Part shown: piece after piece, positions 5,444 to 13,511 of the stretch
How positions within the stretch are numbered: the stretch's first letter is position 1
Layout of the letters: each line of letters begins with the position of its first letter
IMG/VR virus record: IMGVR_UViG_3300048625_000197
Coordinates: 1 to 41,573 of that record
Length of the DNA stretch: 41,573 nucleotides
Direction: 5' to 3' (one strand)
Source of the DNA: a virus
Position numbers and translations under genes: made by a program
The notes under the pieces: model-generated
The model's database searches: none
The model's input: only the letters and a program-made list of their open reading frames with translations
Told to the model about the DNA's origin: nothing

Positions 5444-5869
5444 GTGAACACATTCACTAAAGCTTGGGACATTAAGGCTTACACGCTGGACGGCTCGGCA
5501 TATTGCAAGGCGTGCGCCGAAGACGGCGACGCGGGCATATTCGGTCAGCCGGTATTCGAGAGCGACGAAGCTCACGGCATGACGTGCGACTCCTGCCGTC
5601 ATTACATTGACGAGCCGGAGCGCATCGAAGTGAATGACCAGCGAGCCCGTGCCACTGCTGAAGTTGGCGGTGACTACTACATAGAGGTAGCCCGTGCCGA
5701 AAGTAAATGGGTAGTCACCGAATACCACCGGATTACAGGGTACCCGTGGTATCAGGCAACATACCGCACACTAGGGCGAGCCATTGCCGACGCTAACACA
5801 CGCCTAGCTGAAGAGCAGGACGCGAGCGGTATCGCTCACCCACAATTCACCTCAAAGAAGGGCAACTAA
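5444..5869 (+). CDS. Zinc-ribbon hypothetical protein, 141 aa
   Basis: GTG start at 5444, preceded by an AGGACACC leader but with wide spacing. Residues 21-24 (CKAC) and 48-51 (CDSC) form a CxxC-x23-CxxC pattern, a probable structural zinc site, followed by H53. The C-terminal half has a beta/alpha pattern (GGDYYIEVARAESKWVV, then RTLGRAIADANTRL). Its stop overlaps the next ATG as TAATG. No family recognised beyond the zinc knuckle. Confidence 0.65.
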   Translation: MNTFTKAWDIKAYTLDGSAYCKACAEDGDAGIFGQPVFESDEAHGMTCDSCRHYIDEPERIEVNDQRARATAEVGGDYYIEVARAESKWVVTEYHRITGYPWYQATYRTLGRAIADANTRLAEEQDASGIAHPQFTSKKGN

Positions 5870-6144
5870 TGATTACGTTAACGACAGACCAGTGGCTTGA
5901 AGAGTTCGAGCCGATTCAGAATCCACGCTCAAAAGATACCGGATACTGGGGCGCGTTCTTTGACTCCGCTAACGGCGACGACAATAACTTTATCCATGAG
6001 CATGCAAGCAAGTTCACAGTGTGGACGGTAGTCGATGATGAAGGCACGTACACGCGCATAGTATCGGGCGAGCACTGGGCAGACAGGCTTGGCTACTTTC
6101 TGACTGATGCTACGCCTACCGATTACACGGAGGTGACACGATGA
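5869..6144 (+). CDS. Hypothetical protein, 91 aa
   Basis: TAATG overlap with the previous gene. Acidic and soluble, with aromatic-rich strands: WLEEFEPIQN, GYWGAFFDSANGDDNNFIHE, FTVWTVVDDEGTYTRIVSG and a C-terminal GYFLTDATP. The spacing suggests a small alpha/beta or beta-barrel fold. Part of the coupled small-gene block. Unknown function. Confidence 0.65.
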   Translation: MITLTTDQWLEEFEPIQNPRSKDTGYWGAFFDSANGDDNNFIHEHASKFTVWTVVDDEGTYTRIVSGEHWADRLGYFLTDATPTDYTEVTR

Positions 6145-6425
6145 GAGAGTGCCCTAACCACGAAGGGGCTTTTGATTGCACCCCGTTCTGTCCCCTATGT
6201 GCGGGACAGCAGGAATTACCCATTGATCGGAGCACGGTTACTAGCACTAAGCGGTTAGAACGCATGCTTGAAGACTTGATGAACCTATCCGACGACTTGC
6301 GTCGACGAGCGACAGAAGACAAGTTACCTTTGTCTGCCCGTTACCATGCAGGCAGGGCTGAGGCCTTTGCCACTGCACTCTTCCACGTCCAAGAAACAAA
6401 CAACAAGAGCCATGGAGGCGAATAG
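6141..6425 (+). CDS. Hypothetical protein with N-terminal zinc knuckle, 94 aa
   Basis: ATGA overlap with the preceding gene. The N-terminus MRECPNHEGAFDCTPFCPLC holds C4, H7, C13, C17 and C20, a probable zinc-binding knuckle. Then comes a long charged helical region (RLERMLEDLMNLSDDLRRRA, and HAGRAEAFATALFHVQE). The knuckle plus helix layout suits a small nucleic-acid- or protein-binding adaptor. Function unknown. Confidence 0.65.
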   Translation: MRECPNHEGAFDCTPFCPLCAGQQELPIDRSTVTSTKRLERMLEDLMNLSDDLRRRATEDKLPLSARYHAGRAEAFATALFHVQETNNKSHGGE

Positions 6426-6428
6426 AAA

Positions 6429-6629
6429 ATGTCAATCAACAAAATGAAAGAGTACATTCTGGAGCTGGAAAACACGATTCTGTGCATGGCTCAGACCGCG
6501 CTGGACATCGAGGTGCCTACCGGTGAGAACACGGAGGCCGTCGAGTTTCTGGTGAAACGCACTAGCAACCCCAGCGTGCTGGCTGACGCGAAAGAGTTTC
6601 TGGTTGAGATTGAGGAGAGTGGTTACTAA
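6429..6629 (+). CDS. Hypothetical helical protein, 66 aa
   Basis: ATG 3 nt after the previous stop. Two helices (MKEYILELENTILCMAQTAL and SVLADAKEFLVEIEES) flank a short loop. Acidic. The TAATG overlap couples it to the next gene. No family recognised. Confidence 0.6.
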   Translation: MSINKMKEYILELENTILCMAQTALDIEVPTGENTEAVEFLVKRTSNPSVLADAKEFLVEIEESGY

Positions 6630-6964
6630 TGGAAACGCAATATGACCTGAACATTTGGGATTACGGCACGCATAATGGCAATGACCCACAGTGGCGCATC
6701 TCAGTTCACCAGCTCGAATACGCGACTGATGGACACGTGCAGTGTGGGCAGTGGATTGAGGGAACTCATCTCGATCTCACTGACGACGAGGTAGTAGACC
6801 TAACGCTGGGCTGGGAGCCTGAGCTGGGGGGCGACTACTCATGCGATAGTGACTTTTTTCTAGATAGCGATAGCTTCTTCGACATCTACAAGAGTATCCC
6901 TCAGCGTGTGGCGGACTTCGTTCACTCGCTCCCCCCTTACACGATGAAAGATTGGAGAAAGTAA
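6629..6964 (+). CDS. Hypothetical acidic protein, 111 aa
   Basis: TAATG overlaps at both ends. The protein is acidic and aromatic: METQYDLNIWDYG, QWRISVHQLEYATDGHVQCG, then DDEVVDLTLGWEP, an Asp-rich stretch (CDSDFFLDSDSFFDIY) and PPYTMKDWRK. The beta-rich first half and acidic loop suggest a small globular protein. No motif assigned. Confidence 0.65.
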   Translation: METQYDLNIWDYGTHNGNDPQWRISVHQLEYATDGHVQCGQWIEGTHLDLTDDEVVDLTLGWEPELGGDYSCDSDFFLDSDSFFDIYKSIPQRVADFVHSLPPYTMKDWRK

Positions 6965-7434
6965 TGGCTGTATTCACTAGCAAGCGATTGCAAGCATCGG
7001 TGCTCGATACTATGCGCATGATTGGCGAGCCTATGTCGGTTACGGAACTATCTAAGGTGATTGGCAAGTCTCGACAGGCTGTACGGCATGCGCTACAGGA
7101 ATCGGGGGCTGTCGTGATTGATGACTCGCGCCCGGTGCTGTGGGCTTTGCCCGAGGGCATGAGCATCACGAAGCGGGTACCGGGCAAGCACAATGAGGTT
7201 GAGTATGTTGTCTCGACTAAGGCATCGAGCAACTTCGTGGATATCTGGAACAAGCAACGCGAGAAGATTGGCGCGTCGATCACTGGGTTAGCTATTGAAC
7301 CAAGCACTGACCCCGGCGACATGGCGGTACAGCTCGGCTCGCTGGCTGGCAGTTTGGCTGCTTTGGCCTACGACTTGGAGCAGGTAAAGAACATGCCTGA
7401 CTGGTACGAAATTCTCACAGAGGAGGTAAGCTAA
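6964..7434 (+). CDS. Winged-helix DNA-binding protein
   Basis: 156 residues from ATG at 6964, which has GGAG 6-7 nt upstream and overlaps the preceding TAA; a TTG 12 nt earlier (6952) is less likely. Residues 10-55 read as a winged HTH: SVLDTMRMIGEPMSVTELSK, then IGKSRQAVRHALQESGAVVI, a MarR/ArsR-like helix 2-turn-helix 3 with a wing. The rest is a helical C-terminal region (ISITGLAI to LEQVKNMPDWYEIL) that could mediate oligomerisation. A regulator of early or middle transcription is likely; the target is unknown. Confidence 0.7.
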   Translation: MAVFTSKRLQASVLDTMRMIGEPMSVTELSKVIGKSRQAVRHALQESGAVVIDDSRPVLWALPEGMSITKRVPGKHNEVEYVVSTKASSNFVDIWNKQREKIGASITGLAIEPSTDPGDMAVQLGSLAGSLAALAYDLEQVKNMPDWYEILTEEVS

Positions 7435-7637
7435 TGGATGTAATGAAATTAGAAACGACACCTATCCGAGTACCAGACCATGACTTCTGGTACCAAGACC
7501 CCACCCCCTTGCTCGAAGCATGGGAACGTACGCAACACATTGAAAGAAACCTATTCTGGCTAGCAACAGGACTTGCTATCTCAGTACCCGCACTATTTAC
7601 ATTCATTATTGGAATAACGATTGGATTGAACCGATGA
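7434..7637 (+). CDS. Single-pass membrane protein, 67 aa
   Basis: TAATG overlap. A charged, proline-rich N-terminal 40 residues is followed by a hydrophobic segment (FWLATGLAISVPALFTFIIG) and a short tail ending GLNR. One membrane helix with the N-terminal domain probably cytoplasmic. No family recognised. An early membrane protein could act in superinfection exclusion or host takeover, which is a guess. Confidence 0.6.
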   Translation: MDVMKLETTPIRVPDHDFWYQDPTPLLEAWERTQHIERNLFWLATGLAISVPALFTFIIGITIGLNR

Positions 7638-7846
7638 GCAGTTACCACAACCCCGAGAACGAGGTAGACGTAGAAACCTACGCCGATATCTCTGTTGCAT
7701 GCAGTGGCCTTAAGTGTGGGCTCGAAGCAGACTTCCGCGATGCTTTCTTACAGGGCGATCAGTACACACTTGCCTTCGTGTGGACATGCCCCAACTGCCA
7801 GCATAAGAACTTCTTTGAAGCTGATACGGATAAGTACTTCGACTAA
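7634..7846 (+). CDS. Small zinc-ribbon protein, 70 aa
   Basis: ATGA overlap with the membrane protein. C23, C28 and the CPNC at 52-55 make a likely zinc ribbon (SVACSGLKCG, then VWTCPNCQHKNFFE), the classical form of a short nucleic-acid-binding or structural ribbon. Its stop overlaps the ATG of the Snf2-like helicase. Related in style to several other small Cys-rich proteins of this phage. Confidence 0.6.
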   Translation: MSSYHNPENEVDVETYADISVACSGLKCGLEADFRDAFLQGDQYTLAFVWTCPNCQHKNFFEADTDKYFD

Positions 7847-9762
7847 TGAGCATTGACGACGCACGGCAACAACTCATTCAGCTTGAGCTAGAACGACAGG
7901 CTAATGAGGAAAAGCAAGCCGAGCTTGAACGTATCCGCAAGGAGCTAGCTGAGAGCGATCTCAAGGCACAGCAACTTCGCAACCAAATAGAAAATGCTCG
8001 CAAAGAATTAGAGCGTGAAGAGCGTCTCGCTCAATCACGTGCACAAGCCGATGAGGTACGCACTGGGGCTGTCGAACTGCGTGAGAAGTTCGAGGCTATG
8101 GCTCAAGGCCGTGTGTGGTGGGACGGCATCCTACCTCACCAAAAGCAAGGCGTTATGTTTGGGGCTGTCGCTAAGCGTTGGATTCTTGGCGATGTCCCCG
8201 GGCTAGGTAAGACGTGGCAAAGTATTGGCTGGCTTGACCTCATCGAAGCTAAGCGCGTCATCGTTGTAGTGCCTGCCGACATTTGCGATCAGTGGGCTGG
8301 CGAAGCAATGACCCTCGCCCCGCATCGCCACATTGTCAATCTCTACAAGAAAACACCAAAGACCCGACACGCCATGCTCGATGCTTTGACCTCACGTAGC
8401 GAGGGCATGGCGATTGTGAATTATGAAATATGGCGCAAAGATACTGAAGTACTAGCCAAACTCATGCGCTGGCAGGCAGACACACTAATTGTGGATGAGG
8501 CACACGCGCTCAAAAACACACAGTCAAGCAATTTCAAAAATATCAAAGTACTAGCGTTCGTAGACAACACATGCCCCTGCTGTGGCGGTCTCATCAAGGG
8601 ATTGTATGAAGCAAACGACCACCCACTTGCTCGCAAGACAGCCAAACCTTGCGCTAGCTGTGGTTGGATGCTGGGGGATCAGTGCCCCAACCAAGACTTT
8701 GCTAATCCTTTAGACGATTACCTCAAAACAAAGAGCATTAAGCACACACTATTTACTACAGGCACCCCTATCCTAAATAGTCCCGAAGATATCTATGCCT
8801 TGCTTCACCTATGCGATCCGATCTTGTTCAAGTCAGTGAACCAATTCCTCAGCACCTATTGTCGAGAAAACTACCTTTCAGGCAAGTGGGAGTTTCGCCC
8901 GGGCGCAGTAGCTAACCTAAAACCCCTGATCGAAGGACGTTTCTTAGCGCGTACCTACGATGATGCTGGCGTAACTATCCCTAGCCAGCACGTGCACGTT
9001 GTAGCTGTCGATCTCGACAAAGAAAAGTACGCCAAGCAATATAAAGTCATTACACAGCTGAGTAAGGCAGCTTCGATCATGCTCGACTCAGGTGCCCGCA
9101 TGACGGTCATGCACCTGATCGCGCTTGTTACACGTAAGCGACAGGCAAACGTGTGGGCCGGGGGCATCGAGATGAAAGATGAAGATGGCAACGTGATCTT
9201 CTCGGTCGGTGACGAGGTACAAGAGTCAGTCAAGATGGACTACGTGCTTGACAACGTACGTACTCACCTCGCTGACGGGCACCGACAGGTTGTCTTTTCG
9301 CAATTCAAGACTGGCCTTGCCGAGCTGGAACGCCGCATGCGAATAGAAAATATCCGTGTGGTTCGTCTCGATGGTGACACGCCAGAAGCTTTACGCGCTG
9401 AGATCAAAACAAACTTCTATCGCGCCAAGGGCGAAGAGCCAAAGTGGGACGTGCTGCTCTGTAACTACAAAACCGGCGGTGTCGGACTCAACCTGACCAG
9501 CATTACCAAGACACATATTCTCGATGAGGAATGGAACCCCGGCAAGCGTGACCAAGCGTATGCTCGATCTGCTCGCATGGGACAATTAGAAGAGACCGAC
9601 GTGTACGTGTACCGGATTCCCGCAACTATTGACACGTGGATGTCAAATACGATTTATCGTAAAGAACAACTCATCGGTGAGTTCACTGACGAGATGATTG
9701 AAGAGAAGGAAGACATGATGGGAAGCCTGAAAGACGCTCTTGAAAGCGGAGAGATCCTCTAA
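7846..9762 (+). CDS. Snf2-family (SF2) helicase/translocase
   Basis: 638 residues. Residues 1-75 are a charged coiled coil. The ATPase core follows: GLGKT (119-123, Walker A), IVDEAH (215-220, Walker B/DEAH), TTGTPI (304-309, motif III) and, near 560, the motif VI region DQAYARSARMGQ with conserved arginines, preceded by the Snf2-type GGVGLNLT. Between DEAH and motif III is an insertion with four CxxC-like pairs (243-280), a probable zinc module. Snf2-like phage proteins translocate on double-stranded DNA and may remodel protein-DNA complexes or aid recombination. Coupled by overlapping stop/start to genes on both sides at the head of the replication block. Confidence 0.9.
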   Translation: MSIDDARQQLIQLELERQANEEKQAELERIRKELAESDLKAQQLRNQIENARKELEREERLAQSRAQADEVRTGAVELREKFEAMAQGRVWWDGILPHQKQGVMFGAVAKRWILGDVPGLGKTWQSIGWLDLIEAKRVIVVVPADICDQWAGEAMTLAPHRHIVNLYKKTPKTRHAMLDALTSRSEGMAIVNYEIWRKDTEVLAKLMRWQADTLIVDEAHALKNTQSSNFKNIKVLAFVDNTCPCCGGLIKGLYEANDHPLARKTAKPCASCGWMLGDQCPNQDFANPLDDYLKTKSIKHTLFTTGTPILNSPEDIYALLHLCDPILFKSVNQFLSTYCRENYLSGKWEFRPGAVANLKPLIEGRFLARTYDDAGVTIPSQHVHVVAVDLDKEKYAKQYKVITQLSKAASIMLDSGARMTVMHLIALVTRKRQANVWAGGIEMKDEDGNVIFSVGDEVQESVKMDYVLDNVRTHLADGHRQVVFSQFKTGLAELERRMRIENIRVVRLDGDTPEALRAEIKTNFYRAKGEEPKWDVLLCNYKTGGVGLNLTSITKTHILDEEWNPGKRDQAYARSARMGQLEETDVYVYRIPATIDTWMSNTIYRKEQLIGEFTDEMIEEKEDMMGSLKDALESGEIL

Positions 9763-10391
9763 TGGAAATCAACTCATGCTGGGCATGTATCTGTGACCTA
9801 CACGAGGAGTGCTACGACCTAGCCCCTGTCGATGACGAGAGTGGATACAAGTGCTGTTGTTTTGACGGTAAGCATGGCGAAGACTCAGTGACGTGGGTCA
9901 AAGAGATTGGTCGCCCACTTTCACAGCCTGACGAGATCGCTGACGTACTCTCGACAGGGCGCAAGCGAGCTGCAATGTTGTACCCAATCTATGAAGGCAT
10001 GGTCTGCGAATGGGCTGGCCTCAAGAACGCTGGTGGCGGTGTCGTACCGATCATCGGATGTAATAGCAACAAACTCTCACCAAAGAAAGGCGGGGACAAT
10101 GACCTCGTTCAAGGAGATGTCCACCACGGGCCGGATAAGAATACTCTCGCCAATGAGCCGGGCAATGCCCATCGTATTTGCGCGTATTGCCACCACCGAT
10201 GGCATGCAGCTAACGACAAGTATTACGGCAAGCGACCTACCCGTGAGGATGGGAAGGTGGATGGTACTAAACCGTTCCTACCTATTGGAGAACATGACTG
10301 GGCACCTCACGACTCGGAAACAAAAGCAACTGATCAAGAAATTGAAGAGAATGAAATCTACTGGAGTTCTCGTAAAGATGTGGTAAGCTAA
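9762..10391 (+). CDS. HNH-like endonuclease / zinc-binding protein
   Basis: 209 residues. The N-terminus is Cys-rich (CWACICDLHEEC and CCCF), a likely metal site. Residues 121-150 hold VHHGPDKNTLANEPGN, then HRICAYCHHRWHAAND. HH, the spaced N and the closing CxxC-HxxxH are the core of an HNH (beta-beta-alpha-metal) nuclease fold of the kind seen in many actinophage replication regions. TAATG overlap with the helicase. It may nick or process DNA. Whether it is a free-standing homing enzyme or a phage maintenance nuclease cannot be told from the sequence. Confidence 0.7.
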   Translation: MEINSCWACICDLHEECYDLAPVDDESGYKCCCFDGKHGEDSVTWVKEIGRPLSQPDEIADVLSTGRKRAAMLYPIYEGMVCEWAGLKNAGGGVVPIIGCNSNKLSPKKGGDNDLVQGDVHHGPDKNTLANEPGNAHRICAYCHHRWHAANDKYYGKRPTREDGKVDGTKPFLPIGEHDWAPHDSETKATDQEIEENEIYWSSRKDVVS

Positions 10392-10418
10392 ACTCATCGT
10401 GTCAGAGCGATGTCGATA

Positions 10419-10456
10419 GCGGAGCCGGGACTGCCCCTAACCATTCCCGGCTCCGC
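10419..10456 (+). terminator. Intergenic 12-bp stem hairpin
   Basis: GCGGAGCCGGGA and TCCCGGCTCCGC form a perfect 12-bp stem with a 14-nt loop. No T-run follows (C-run, then A-rich), so it may be partial or may protect the 3' end of the transcript. It divides the Snf2/HNH genes from the exonuclease/recombination genes. Confidence 0.6.
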
Positions 10457-10500
10457 CCCCCTAAAATCAAAAGACAAAATAAAAAGAAAGAAGAACCGAA

Positions 10501-11136
10501 ATGTTACTTTGGATTGACCTTGAAACTACTGGTCTCGAACCGACCGAAGACCACATCATCGAAGTTGCTTGGCAGCTGACTACCAACAACATCAAGGCAG
10601 GCGGTGATATGTACACTCGCCTTGTCGAGGTACCCGCTAAGGCGTGGGCAGAAATCGCCCAGAACCCTGACGTGTGGGACATGCACACCAACAGCGGACT
10701 GATCGCTGACTACGAAGATGCATGGAAGCACGAACGTATCAACCGTGTCGAAGATGTCGAGGATCAGATCCTCAAGCAGATCGAAGAGCTGCACTCAGAT
10801 GATATCGTCATGGTCGCTGGCTTCAGCGTCCACTTCGATCTCGGTTTCATTCGTGAGCACATGCCACGTCTCGCACGTGTACTCAGCCACCGAGTATTCG
10901 ATGTCACCACGCTGAAGACATTCTTCAAGACGTTCGGTGTCAGTAGCACGTACGAGAATATGGGTAAGCACCGCGCCTACTGGGACACAATCGAGGCTAT
11001 GCACATCGCTGCGGAACTCCGCAGCCTCGTCAAGCAGCACCTCGAAGTTGAAGAGGTAACGTACCCTATCCCCGGCTTTGAGGACTTCCACCAGATTCTC
11101 GACAGCCTGACAATCAAAGGAAACGACAATGCCTAG
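10501..11136 (+). CDS. DEDDh 3'-5' exonuclease (oligoribonuclease/DnaQ-like)
   Basis: 211 residues. All DEDDh residues are visible: D6 and E8 in WIDLETTG (motif I), D113 in FSVHFDLGFI (motif II), and H157 and D162 in HRAYWDT (motif III, with the h-type histidine five residues before the aspartate). HRVFDVTTLK at 130-139 is typical of the oligoribonuclease and RNase T group. It would trim 3' ends of single-stranded DNA or short RNA, aiding nucleotide recycling, repair or proofreading. SD-like AAGAAG lies upstream. Its 3' end overlaps the next nuclease gene by 8 nt. Confidence 0.85.
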   Translation: MLLWIDLETTGLEPTEDHIIEVAWQLTTNNIKAGGDMYTRLVEVPAKAWAEIAQNPDVWDMHTNSGLIADYEDAWKHERINRVEDVEDQILKQIEELHSDDIVMVAGFSVHFDLGFIREHMPRLARVLSHRVFDVTTLKTFFKTFGVSSTYENMGKHRAYWDTIEAMHIAAELRSLVKQHLEVEEVTYPIPGFEDFHQILDSLTIKGNDNA

Positions 11137-12040
11137 CGTTAGCCACTCCGAGGTAGATAGCTACCTGCTCTGTCGCCGTAAGCACTACTACGGCTACACC
11201 ATGAGCCTTCAGCGCGTACGTGAGTCAGCCGCCCTGTCGATGGGTGTCGCGGGTCACGCAATCCTTGAAACCTTCTACAAAGAGATCCTCGCAGCTGGCG
11301 ATGACCACTCAGCTCAGCTAAAATTCTGGCCTAAGGCATTGAAGGTAGCTGAGAATAAGATTGTTGAGTTCCGCAAAGAAGTAGACGTGCCCACTAACCG
11401 AGCCAACATCTTCGACACGCTACTTGACATCTATTTCCCTAATGAGCCGCTCGTTAAGGAAGGCTGGGTAATTCTCGGTGTAGAGAAGTCATTCAACTTG
11501 GAATACGACGAAGAGAACCACCTTCAATACCCATTCGTTGTAGACATCATTGCCCGCTCGCCCGAAGGTAAGACAGTAGTCATTGACCACAAGTTCGTGT
11601 ATGACTTTTACACGTACGAAGCCAGCATCATGCAGCCACAGATCCCTAAGTACATCGGGGCTTTGCGAGCGCTTGGTTACAAGATTGACCACGGCGCATA
11701 TAACATGATCCGTACACGCAAGCTCAAAGAGCCTGACTTCGCCAGCATGGTGCAGTGGCTTGATGTAAAGCCTGAGCCTGCCCGTGTACAACAAGTCTTC
11801 ATCGAACAGATCGCTGTAGCCAATGAGATCCAAGGCATCAAGCAGCTCGATGAGGAAGACCAGAGCGCCCACGCTTACCGCGTAGCAAATAAGATGGTGT
11901 GCCAATCATGTTCATTCATCGACATCTGTCGTACGGAACTGTCGGGCGGCAACACTAAGCTAATGATCCAAACAGAATACAAAATCCGTGAACGAAAAGA
12001 ATTCACCGTATCAGAGGAAGTAAAAGAAGATGGCAACTAA
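11129..12040 (+). CDS. PD-(D/E)XK nuclease with iron-sulphur cysteines (Cas4/RecB-like)
   Basis: 303 residues. The nuclease core has H43 (VAGHAILETF), D139 (FVVDIIA) and D153-x-K155 (VIDHKF), the order expected of RecB-type PD-(D/E)XK exonucleases. C15 near the N-terminus and C258, C261 and C267 near the C-terminus match the four-cysteine 4Fe-4S staple of Cas4 and AddB. Such phage proteins act with a RecA-like ATPase and an SSB in recombination; both lie directly downstream, and 11 nt of overlap couples it to the ATPase. Resection of double-strand ends is the likely role. Confidence 0.88.
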   Translation: MPSVSHSEVDSYLLCRRKHYYGYTMSLQRVRESAALSMGVAGHAILETFYKEILAAGDDHSAQLKFWPKALKVAENKIVEFRKEVDVPTNRANIFDTLLDIYFPNEPLVKEGWVILGVEKSFNLEYDEENHLQYPFVVDIIARSPEGKTVVIDHKFVYDFYTYEASIMQPQIPKYIGALRALGYKIDHGAYNMIRTRKLKEPDFASMVQWLDVKPEPARVQQVFIEQIAVANEIQGIKQLDEEDQSAHAYRVANKMVCQSCSFIDICRTELSGGNTKLMIQTEYKIRERKEFTVSEEVKEDGN

Positions 12041-12938
12041 ACTCGACATGCTCATCGGTCGCATGGCTGACCTTGAGCATCAAACAGTAGACAAGAACTT
12101 TATGGGTATGCTGTACGGCCCTCCCGGAGTTGGCAAGACCACGCTCGCAATGGGCTTAGCACACAAGCTCGCTGGAACTAATGGCAAGGTGCTTTACCTT
12201 GACTCGGCTGACGGCTGGGTATCGCTGGAGAACATCCCAGCCCTTATGCACAATGTTGTACGTATCCCCTTCGAGGAGTACGGCGACTTGCCAGCCCTCG
12301 CGGCTGCGCTGCGGGACAAGAAGCGCCCAGACATCCTTAAAGGTGTGAACGTCATCGTGGTAGATGAGCTGTCGTCTATCGCTAACGACGTACTCGACCG
12401 CGTACTGCGCGATCGTACCGGTACCAAAGACGATGAGATCCCCGATGTTGTAGCTGAATGGTCTGACTACTACCCGCAGAAGGAGCTCGTGCGTAAGGCT
12501 GTCATTCAGTTGCACGAGGTACCTAACCTGCATGTCATTCTCGTAGCCCACGCTAAGGAAAAGATCGACCATCGCAAGGTCAAGATCACTAAGCCTGACT
12601 TCCCGGACAAGTTGCTGGGCGAGCTTCAGAAGCTCATGCACTTGACTGCCTACTGCACTGCCGAGACTTCCATGCGAGCAGGTGAGGTTATCTACACTCG
12701 ACAGGTGCAGAGCCAGCCGTCCGCTCTTATCGAAGCTAAGTCCCGCATCGGTGGCCTTGCATACAAGGCTGAGTACCCCGAGTTCGTAGCCGCTGTCGCT
12801 AGCTGGGTAGCTGGCGATCACATGGCTAAAGATCTTGTCTCGCCCGAAGTCACCGACCTCGTGCCTGACGAGCTTCCTACCGATGGAATCCCTGTCGCGG
12901 AAGATGTTGATGATGAACCCATCATTATCACCGAATAA
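12030..12938 (+). CDS. Sak4-like RecA-fold ATPase
   Basis: 302 residues. GPPGVGKT (30-37) is a Walker A motif, and VIVVDELSS (108-116) the Walker B strand with D112 and E113. VLYLDSADG after the P-loop and a later helical region fit the AAA_24/Sak4 group, short RecA paralogues that anneal or pair single-stranded DNA with a phage SSB. The acidic C-terminal tail (EDVDDEPIIITE) may contact partners. Flanked by a Cas4-like nuclease and an SSB-like gene, a common phage recombination trio. Replication or repair of concatemers is the inferred role. Confidence 0.85.
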   Translation: MATKLDMLIGRMADLEHQTVDKNFMGMLYGPPGVGKTTLAMGLAHKLAGTNGKVLYLDSADGWVSLENIPALMHNVVRIPFEEYGDLPALAAALRDKKRPDILKGVNVIVVDELSSIANDVLDRVLRDRTGTKDDEIPDVVAEWSDYYPQKELVRKAVIQLHEVPNLHVILVAHAKEKIDHRKVKITKPDFPDKLLGELQKLMHLTAYCTAETSMRAGEVIYTRQVQSQPSALIEAKSRIGGLAYKAEYPEFVAAVASWVAGDHMAKDLVSPEVTDLVPDELPTDGIPVAEDVDDEPIIITE

Positions 12939-12964
12939 GAAAAGAAAACAAGGAGAAAAATAAA

Positions 12965-13447
12965 ATGGCTGGATTGATTGAAGAATTCAACATTGACCTG
13001 TCCAACGTCGAAGCTCCGGCTTACGGCGCACCGGCGGACGACATCTACGAGTGGACGCTTGGCGATGTCTTCCTTCAGGAAGGGTCAAAGAACTACCCCG
13101 ACAAGAAGTGGATCGTCTTCAAGTACCTGCTTGGTGACACCGGACGCGACTTCAGCGAGCTGTTTGCTTTGCCCGCTGATCCCGCAGCCCCCACCTCAGC
13201 TGAAGTTCAGCGCCTCGGCTTCTACAAGCAGCGTCTTGTATCGCTCGGCGTTGACCCCAACGATGTGAACACTGTCGGAGCGGACGACCTCATCGGTGCC
13301 ACTGGTACCTTCGAGCTTCGCACCACCAAGGCAAACAACGGCAAGGAATACCAGAACATTCGTAGCTTCAAGGCAAACCTCGGTAAGCCTGCTGCGAAGA
13401 CTGCCGCTGCCAAGCCTGCGACCGCGGTATCTAACCCCTTCGCATAG
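12965..13447 (+). CDS. Probable single-stranded-DNA-binding protein
   Basis: 160 residues; AAGGAG upstream in an A-rich leader. Beta-rich middle (YEWTLGDVFLQEGSKNYPDK, KWIVFKYLLGD and GATGTFELRTTKANNGKEY), followed by a helix and an Ala/Pro/Lys-rich linker ending in SNPFA. The order and the downstream location after Sak4 are those of phage OB-fold SSBs. The usual acidic tip is missing; NPF may replace it as a partner-binding tail. No direct SSB signature can be read by eye, so this is supported mostly by context and general shape. Confidence 0.6.
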   Translation: MAGLIEEFNIDLSNVEAPAYGAPADDIYEWTLGDVFLQEGSKNYPDKKWIVFKYLLGDTGRDFSELFALPADPAAPTSAEVQRLGFYKQRLVSLGVDPNDVNTVGADDLIGATGTFELRTTKANNGKEYQNIRSFKANLGKPAAKTAAAKPATAVSNPFA

Positions 13448-13456
13448 TAAGCTGGG

Positions 13457-13487
13457 TGCCCCGACATCTTAGAGCCGTGTCGGGGCA
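13457..13487 (+). terminator. Hairpin between SSB-like and primase genes
   Basis: TGCCCCGACA and TGTCGGGGCA form a perfect 10-bp stem with an 11-nt loop. No T-run follows, so it is probably an attenuator or a stabilising 3' hairpin. Confidence 0.6.
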
Positions 13488-13511
13488 TCCATCCCTCAGT
13501 TAGGACAAACA

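Noticed and set aside
10384-10389. TAAGCT word at the end of the HNH gene as a promoter
   Set aside because: It reads as the Val-Ser-stop end of the gene and is followed at once by a hairpin. The same coincidence occurs at 7426.
12156-12821. Leftward ORF of 221 aa
   Set aside because: Shadow of the Sak4-like ATPase gene; the motifs are on the other strand.
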